From Metridium senile (Eukaryota; Cnidaria; Anthozoa; Actiniaria; Metridiidae): 64,000 nt of DNA. Where the stretch lies: positions 25,714,978 through 25,778,977 of the forward strand of contig OX459095.1 of the NCBI GenBank assembly GCA_949775045.1, in the 5' to 3' direction. Shown piece by piece: positions 58,325 through 64,000 of the stretch. Every line of letters begins with the position of its first letter. The stretch's first letter is position 1. Below the pieces are notes generated by a model. The model saw only the letters and a program-made list of their open reading frames with translations. It did not search any database and was not told the DNA's origin. The position numbers and the translations under genes are program-made.

Positions 58325-59125
58325 ATATTTATGACAGTTCAAAAGAGTGTGTTAATTAGTATAGCAGCATTAACCCTATTGGGCTTGGGCTTTTTTTTCC
58401 TTGTTTAGCCTGGGGAGGGGGGACTGATTGTGCCAGAGCCCTGTGACTTCACAACAAAGACACTTAATGAAACTTAGTAATGGCGTTGCCTCTCATAGGT
58501 TGAGCATATTATAATACACATATCATGATCACATGATATGTGATGTCACATGACATTTTATGGAGCCATTTTTTAATGTAAATTGAATTTGTATTTGTAG
58601 GTCTTTATATGCTGAAAATACACAGAACAACTATTATTCATTAATGGACACATAGTTTATAGAGGGGAATGGTTAGGAAGCCTTTTGATGTATGTTTTTG
58701 TACACTTTTTTTCAAGCATGAGCCTGCACAACCTTTTGTTTCGCAATTGTTTTAGCAATTGGATACGTCTGAGTGAACAGACCAAAAATCATTATTTTGG
58801 CTGTTGCTTCAAAATACTCAAAGATTTAGAACAAATATTACAATATTCCTTACAATAATCTCATAGAAAAAGTTTATGTTGATTCATTTTGCAATTTTGA
58901 TTGGCCATAAAGAAAAAGTTGTGCATGGTCGAGACCGGTTCAACTTCAAAATGCAAACAAAGAAGTACAACAAAAGGTTTCATAACCAGTCCCCTCTATA
59001 AATTATGATGGACATGAGAGGGCATTACAACCTCTCCAAATGCTTATTGTCTAATTACACACATTAAGCCAACCACAGGCCACTACCCAGATTTGAATTA
59101 TAATATATAAAGAGCTGCAACATAC
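58325..59125. other. Intergenic, no C-terminal HECT exon seen
   Basis: AT-rich. An imperfect GATCACATGATATGTGATGT palindrome occurs near 58530. I looked for the HECT C-lobe expected downstream of the 59126 donor on the minus strand and did not find one. Confidence 0.4.
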
Positions 59126-59423
59126 CTTTTTGGTTACTTTCATCAATGGACTTGTACAGCATACTTAAAATAGCATTTAATTTATCTTCAGCACATCTAG
59201 TTACAGAGAACTGCAGTGAAACTGCTTTCTTGACAGAATCTGGAGTAAGCTGTAGAGATGATGCCACAAAAAGAGCTTCAAATGCAGCTGGGTTTGCACG
59301 TATTGCAGAAAGTACATCCAGAGTCTCAAGTCCACTGCCAAATTGATGAAGCATAGCAATTCTTCGACCTACTACTAGGTGTGTAATATGCAAGCACTGT
59401 GTGACTGTGTCTTTGTTCTTCTC
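59126..59423 (-). CDS. HECT-domain protein, last visible exon
   Basis: Acceptor TTTTTTATTAAG; donor CCAAAAAG then GTATGT. It encodes EKNKDTVTQCLHITHLVVGR, then HQFGSGLETLDVLSAIRANP and FEALFVASSLQLTPDSVKK. This linker type (GLETL..LSAIRANPA.F..LF) occurs in the middle of HECT domains of multi-copy cnidarian and fish proteins resembling G2E3. It ends before the C-lobe, so at least one more exon is required. None is visible to the left. Confidence 0.6.
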
Positions 59424-61343
59424 CTTAATAAAAAATGTGATTGCATTAATTGATTTGAAGAGAAAAACACTTTTTTAATTTGTAGAATTAAATTAAAAAA
59501 TATTTAGTTCAATAACAATTTTAACCTTATAATTATTGAGAAATGGCATAATATTACATTACACAATATAATCACATCCAATTAATCTGATTTCAAATTA
59601 GGTTGTCACTGAAAACAGTTGTACACACATAAATGAGGCTCTTGCATTCAATCAGCATCGAGAATGATGTGCTTGGTAAGTAAACAATGTTATTCAGATT
59701 TATATTTTTATTTCTATAACTTAGCCAAGTAGCATATAAGTTCACCCAATACATATGCATATTCATATATTGGCTAACAACTGACAATATTCTGAGAAAT
59801 TGAACAGGATAATGGTTTTATTGTTCACCACATAGATAGCACGAAAACAGTAAACAGTATTTCAAATTTTACAAGTTGTTTTAGATGAATTTATTAACAT
59901 GTGTGCATCTATCGCAGTATATCTGTCATGCAGGTGACAAATAAAGGTGTTTCCCAGTAGTTTTTTTAATGACCACACTTCCAATTTTCATTTAGCAAAT
60001 TGATCAACTTTCCCTTATCTGATCAAGATGTATTTTGTACCAGATACAAAGCATAGATTGATGTTTTGATTGATGTCAATTTCAACTCAATTGGTGTTGC
60101 TATGACAACAAAGATGGCGGAAATAGGTTTTTCTAAAATATCTCGCATTTTCGATGAGCTTCAGAAAAATGAATATATTTAGGTGATAAATTTCACATCC
60201 ATGCACTATTATTCTGACCATAGTTAGGATGTTTGATTAGAGCAATTTCAAATAAATTGCAAAAAGAATGTTTTTTCAAATTATTCAAAATCACTCTAAT
60301 CAAACATTCTAATTAATGTCTGATTAACAGTGCATGAATGTGACATTTAATACCTATATAGTCATTTTTCTAAAGCTCTTTGAAAATGCAAGATATTTTA
60401 GAAAAACTTATAAATTCCGCCATCTTTGTTTTATGTTGCCATAGCGACACCAATTGAATTGAAATTGACATAAATCAAAATCCCATCTATGCTTTGTATC
60501 TGGTGCAAAGTATAATAATTGTGATCAGACAATTCGCTAAATGAAAATGGGAAGTGTGGTCAATAAAAAACTACCGGAAAACACCTAATATGATTGTTTT
60601 AATATTTGTTAGTGACAATCATTCTTGCACTCTAACAATCTTTTGAATTTATCAGACAAGTCCATTCTTAAAAATTAACTTTAAGAATAGTGATCAATCA
60701 GGCACAGTATATTTGATAGAGAGAGTGAGCTGGCACTGACAGTCAGTCTAATATCCAAATATACATGAATACTCACTGTTAAAATGAATGTTAAACCACT
60801 TTCCTGGCTCAGAAAGAAAGTCTCAGAAAGCCATCATCATCTTTAAGAGCAGAAATTTCACTTTTTGAGGACGAAACTACCTATTAAACAATCAGATTTT
60901 TATATTAGGCACACTAATCATGCAACATTTTAATCATAAAATTGGTTTTAAAAGGTTTTTGTAGTTTTATTTTAACAGGAGTAAATATAATATATATATT
61001 ATAATTATTTAGAAATGATTTTATTATGTTTTATTTTACCAATAGACAGAGGGTCTAAAAAAATACCATTATTTAAAATTAACTTTCTTTATATTAAAAG
61101 CAATAAAAGATGTATTGCTGTAGCTTATCTCTGATATAAATCACTTGGGAATTGTTGGAAGAACTCTCCAAATGGCTAAACATCACTAGCTACGCTTGTG
61201 ATTTTCAAGACCTTTTTCATGTTAAATTTTACTCAACATGAATATCAAGTTTACTCAACATGAATATTTCTGTGGTCTACCTGTCACAGATAAAACACAG
61301 AAATATAAAAGGCAATTATGCACAGCTTTATTAATTATATTAC
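59424..61343. other. Intron of the HECT gene with a fold-back element
   Basis: AT-rich intron. Apart from the fold-back element at 59945-60586, no repeat or exon was recognised. Confidence 0.5.
59945..60586. repeat. 640 bp fold-back element
   Basis: AGGTGTTTCCCAGTAGTTTT and its inverse mark the ends. The two arms, about 300 bp each, are diverged but alignable over their whole length, including GACCACACTTCC and AAAGATGGCGGAA. The centre is near 60265. No coding sequence and no clear target duplication. Confidence 0.8.
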
Positions 61344-61846
61344 CTTTTGGACATAAGTCATTTCCTCTTCGTTATAAATGTCATTTACAGATGCATAAGC
61401 AGAGGCTTGGCTTATATCCCCTGTTGTAATGTAATAATACATTGAAGGTGCCAGGTTTGGAAATCCTCCACACCCTTGACAAATGCTATGAGCAGTCATT
61501 TGCCCAAGCATTTTATACAGCCCACAGGTTAAAGCAGTTTGGTTATAGTGGAAAAGTAATCTGTTTGATGGTCCCTCAAAAACTTTGAATCTGTTATCAA
61601 CAACCATCTCTTTAAATAGATCTGTGTACATTTGTCTTTTAACACCACCGCTGTCCAACGCTGGTTGACCAAGGTATGACACTCTCAATGGTTGTTGTGG
61701 CCTAAACATTGGTCCTTTGTAAAATGACACACAATCTGATACCAGGTCATTTGGGTCCACTTCAAACTTGATAGATGGTTTTGTTGCCAGTTTCATTAAA
61801 AGAGGTTTCAAAGCAAGTTCAAGTGCATCTGCTAGGGAGGCATGTT
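61344..61846 (-). CDS. HECT-domain protein, N-lobe exon
   Basis: Acceptor TTTTATCTAG; donor CCAAAAG then GTAATA. Encodes HASLADALELALKPLLMKLA, PQQPLRVSYLGQPALDSGGV, KRQMYTDLFKEM and FHYNQTALTCGLYKMLGQMT. LDSGGVKRQ.. corresponds to the conserved GxDxGGvxRE motif at the start of HECT N-lobes. HECT ligases take ubiquitin from an E2 onto a C-lobe cysteine; that lobe is not in the window. Joining to the upstream exon in the obvious phase would create a stop (T plus AA), so either a small exon is missed or the gene is damaged. Confidence 0.7.
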
Positions 61847-62365
61847 CTAGATAAAATATAAAAACAAAAGGTATTTCGTTTGAGAGTTAGCTAGAAATGG
61901 TATATCTAATCATGAATCAATATGAGGGAGTTTTGAAAAGCACCCCCTTCTGTGACTCAATACATTTAGTGAGCTTGCACAATACTGATCAGTCTCACAT
62001 TTACCATTATTTTTCTTATTTGCAATGTGTATTGAAATAGATAGATATTAAATTAAATTTCTTTTTATAGCAGAAAGACTAGGGCATACTGGTATCTTTC
62101 GAGGAAACATGCATCAGAGCTCAACTGTACTTAAAACTTCTAAAAGTTAGTTTAAGTCACAAATTTAAGTTAACAACTCCATAAAACCATAAAATGCTAG
62201 TGACATTTTCGAATATTAATTATAGTAGTCAGCTTATAATTGTAAACCAATTGGGGAAGTAGTGAAGGTTTATAGGGTTCTGAGGAGAATATAGGGAGTT
62301 AATTTGTAGGACTTAAGTATAGTAGCATCATCATCAGTATAAAATGAAATTTCTAAAAAACTTAC

Positions 62366-63050
62366 AGTCTTTTTGTTCTGTCTTGCGAAGAATAAAGTCA
62401 ACTGCTTCCTCAATAGAGATAGAGTCAGAAACAGCTTGCTCTATCACTTCAATGGCAGTATTAGGGAACAATCCAATTATTTGGTCCTTCATGTAGCTAT
62501 CATGATTCATAACTAAGCATTCTTGAGATGGATGGGAAGTCATCATCACTGGTAATGGCAGTAGATTCAAGTCTACTGGTACTTGGGTTGGACTGCAAGC
62601 CACTGGTACTTGGGTTGGACTGCAAGCCACTGGTACTTGCCCTGGTACTTGGGTTGGACTGCAAGCCACTGGTACTTGCCCTGGTACTTGGGTTGGACTG
62701 CAAGCCACTGGTAAGTGGGGTAGACTGCAAGCCAATGGTATGTGGGGTAGACTGCAAGCCACTGGTACTTGGGGTAGTCAGTGAAGGCCACTGGTACTGA
62801 TAGTAGATTGTGCATCACTGCTGTTGAGGGTAAATTGCAATCCACTGTTACTGAGTCCAGATTGTAATCCTATGGCACTCTGTAGTCCTCTAGTTGATGT
62901 TGAATGGCTTTTGGTGCTGGGTGTGGACAGGGAAGATCTAGATTGTCTACTGGCACTGCAACTGGATGCAGATACACTATCATTTGTGGATCTCAAGTTA
63001 GCTGACAAATCTTGCTGTGGCTCTTCATCATCATCACTGCTACTCAGTTC
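62366..63050 (-). CDS. HECT-domain protein, exon with coding minisatellite and CUE-like segment
   Basis: Acceptor CTTATATAG; donor AAAGACT then GTAAGT. It starts ELSSSDDDEEPQQDLSANLR, acidic and Ser-rich. It passes through a repeat of about 27 bp encoding GLQSNPSTS in one frame, and ends NHDSYMKDQIIGLFPNTAIE, VIEQAVSDSISIEEAVDFIL, RK. The end resembles a CUE-type ubiquitin-binding helix bundle. The start and end share one frame, interrupted by a single TGA near 62779. The GLQS repeats read sensibly only in another frame, which suggests two compensating indels around the minisatellite or an assembly error. Confidence 0.55.
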
Positions 63051-63206
63051 CTATATAAGGAAACAAGAAAAATATGAAATGGTTGCTTTTTGAGCTCTGT
63101 TTTCTGTTCATACTAAAGTTCATTATCAAAACAAAGATTTTTGTAAGATTTACTTGCATTATTAAATTAACATTACATGTAGTATGTGTCCTAAAATGTA
63201 CTCTAC
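63051..63206. other. Intron of the HECT gene
   Basis: A 156 bp AT-rich intron with GT and AG ends on the minus strand. Confidence 0.5.
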
Positions 63207-63786
63207 CTGTAATTCAGTACTAATACATCCATGAAGTCTCACATAGATTGCCCCAGTTGGGTATACTGTATTTACTCCAAGAGCATCAAATGGAACGTTG
63301 CCATCAGGTTTCCTAACCCGCTTATTACAGACACGAACAAAGGCAAAGTCATCCTTCAATATGTTTTTTAAATGATCTTTCTCAAGCATCAAATCCGATA
63401 TTTTCCTCCTTATTACAATCTCACTGTCATTGCCATTATATCGTATATTTCCGTCCACCAAAATCGTCAGATCATTCAATGGATATACTTCTGGCGTATG
63501 TTTTCCTTCATATCCATCTAATACAACCAGTGACCTGCTTTTGATGGCATTGGGGTCTTTCCTTTCTTACTGGTGCTATATGGCCTGTGACGACTTTGAA
63601 ATGGCAACCCATACTTGCCAACTTTACCACTGCTTGATGGACCACTTCTGTTAGAGGTTGCCATAGACTGAACAATGGATCGAGCCTCAGACACAACACT
63701 TGAAACAGAACTAGTTGCACTAATTGGTGGCTTTTGTTGCTGTCGTGGATAGCCAAATGTTGAATTTACAGCAGCTCTTGCAGTTT
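63207..63786 (-). CDS. HECT-domain protein, N-terminal exon
   Basis: Acceptor TTTGATATAG; donor GAATTACAG then GTAGAG. The first part reads TARAAVNSTFGYPRQQQKPP and a Ser-rich segment. The second reads LVVLDGYEGKHTPEVYPLND, LTILVDGNIRYNGNDSEIVI and DDFAFVRVCNKRVRKPDGNV. The two parts are in different frames; a one-base loss in the C run at 63552-63555 (KKGKTP then NAIKSRS) would explain it. The second half has a beta-rich look, but I cannot name a domain. Further 5' exons lie right of the window. Confidence 0.55.
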
Positions 63787-64000
63787 CTATATCAAAGTAT
63801 GAGAAATACACTTTAACATATGAAACAATTGAATAAATTTGTATCATCATAGTATAAGTAATGCAATAATACAAATACTAAATAAAACCACTAATAAATA
63901 ATATCTTAAGCCAAAATTTAAAAGTCTAAGGCTGTGCAATAACATTGTTATCATTATCATCATCATCATTATTTTCATCATTATTATTATTTTGTTTATC
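63787..64000. other. Intron with ATT/CAT microsatellite at the window edge
   Basis: AT-rich intron that ends in a (CAT)n(ATT)n tract from about 63948 to the end. Confidence 0.6.

Noticed and set aside
62573..62845. ORF with KYQWLAVQP repeats
   Set aside because: Third frame of the coding minisatellite in the HECT gene; no continuity with exon borders.

Overview
This is a nuclear genome segment from an animal, not a bacterium. It holds spliced gene fragments with GT...AG borders, very long GAT/ATG microsatellites, a tRNA-derived SINE, a Penelope-like retroelement, a LINE scrap and many terminal-inverted-repeat (TIR) DNA transposons and MITEs. The AT-rich composition, the TIR families, the RecQ-like helicase fragments inside transposons and the HECT gene type look like an anthozoan cnidarian (stony coral or sea anemone). 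That placement is inference; nothing in the window is species-diagnostic.

The main architecture is a tandem segmental duplication. A module holding (i) a GAT-type microsatellite, (ii) an exon of a multi-pass membrane protein (minus strand), (iii) a transposon-rich spacer, (iv) a fructose-bisphosphate aldolase locus (plus strand) and (v) the terminal exon of the membrane-protein gene (minus strand) recurs. Microsatellite plus upstream exon occur at 1-6181 (unit 0) and 22.1-29.87 kb (unit 1), with a remnant at 53.4-57.6 kb (unit 2). The spacer, aldolase and terminal exon occur at about 6.2-22.1 kb and again at 32.0-53.4 kb. Read on the minus strand, exon 29870-29382 and exon 22080-20953 fit one gene with a 7.3 kb intron and matching phase-0 splice sites. 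The unit 0 exon (6181-5693) needs its 3' partner left of the window. The unit 2 terminal exon (53418-52291) has lost its upstream exon, because the duplicated block stops near 57.59 kb.

Aldolase survives only as damaged copies. The right copy has all coding exons, but its first large exon carries a 594 bp TTAA-flanked transposon and a separate 4 bp frameshift. The left copy keeps only the last two exons.

The paired duplicates act as empty-site controls. Comparing them exposes clean insertions: a 6.1 kb TIR element carrying a decayed RecQ-like helicase (6280-12420), a Penelope-like element with an intact RT plus GIY-YIG reading frame and an 11 bp target duplication (39061-41672), an ATCGAT-rich TIR element (46453-47471), a CAGGG-ended element (19612-19915), a 2.15 kb insertion (29880-32027) and others. 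At least four elements show 9-10 bp target duplications (Mutator-like behaviour), two show TAA (PIF/Harbinger-like) and two show TTAA.

The right end (57.6-64 kb) is not duplicated here. It holds a 41 bp minisatellite, a small plus-strand ORF, a 640 bp fold-back element, and exons of a minus-strand HECT-domain protein with a CUE-like segment. That gene lacks a visible catalytic C-lobe and carries reading-frame breaks.
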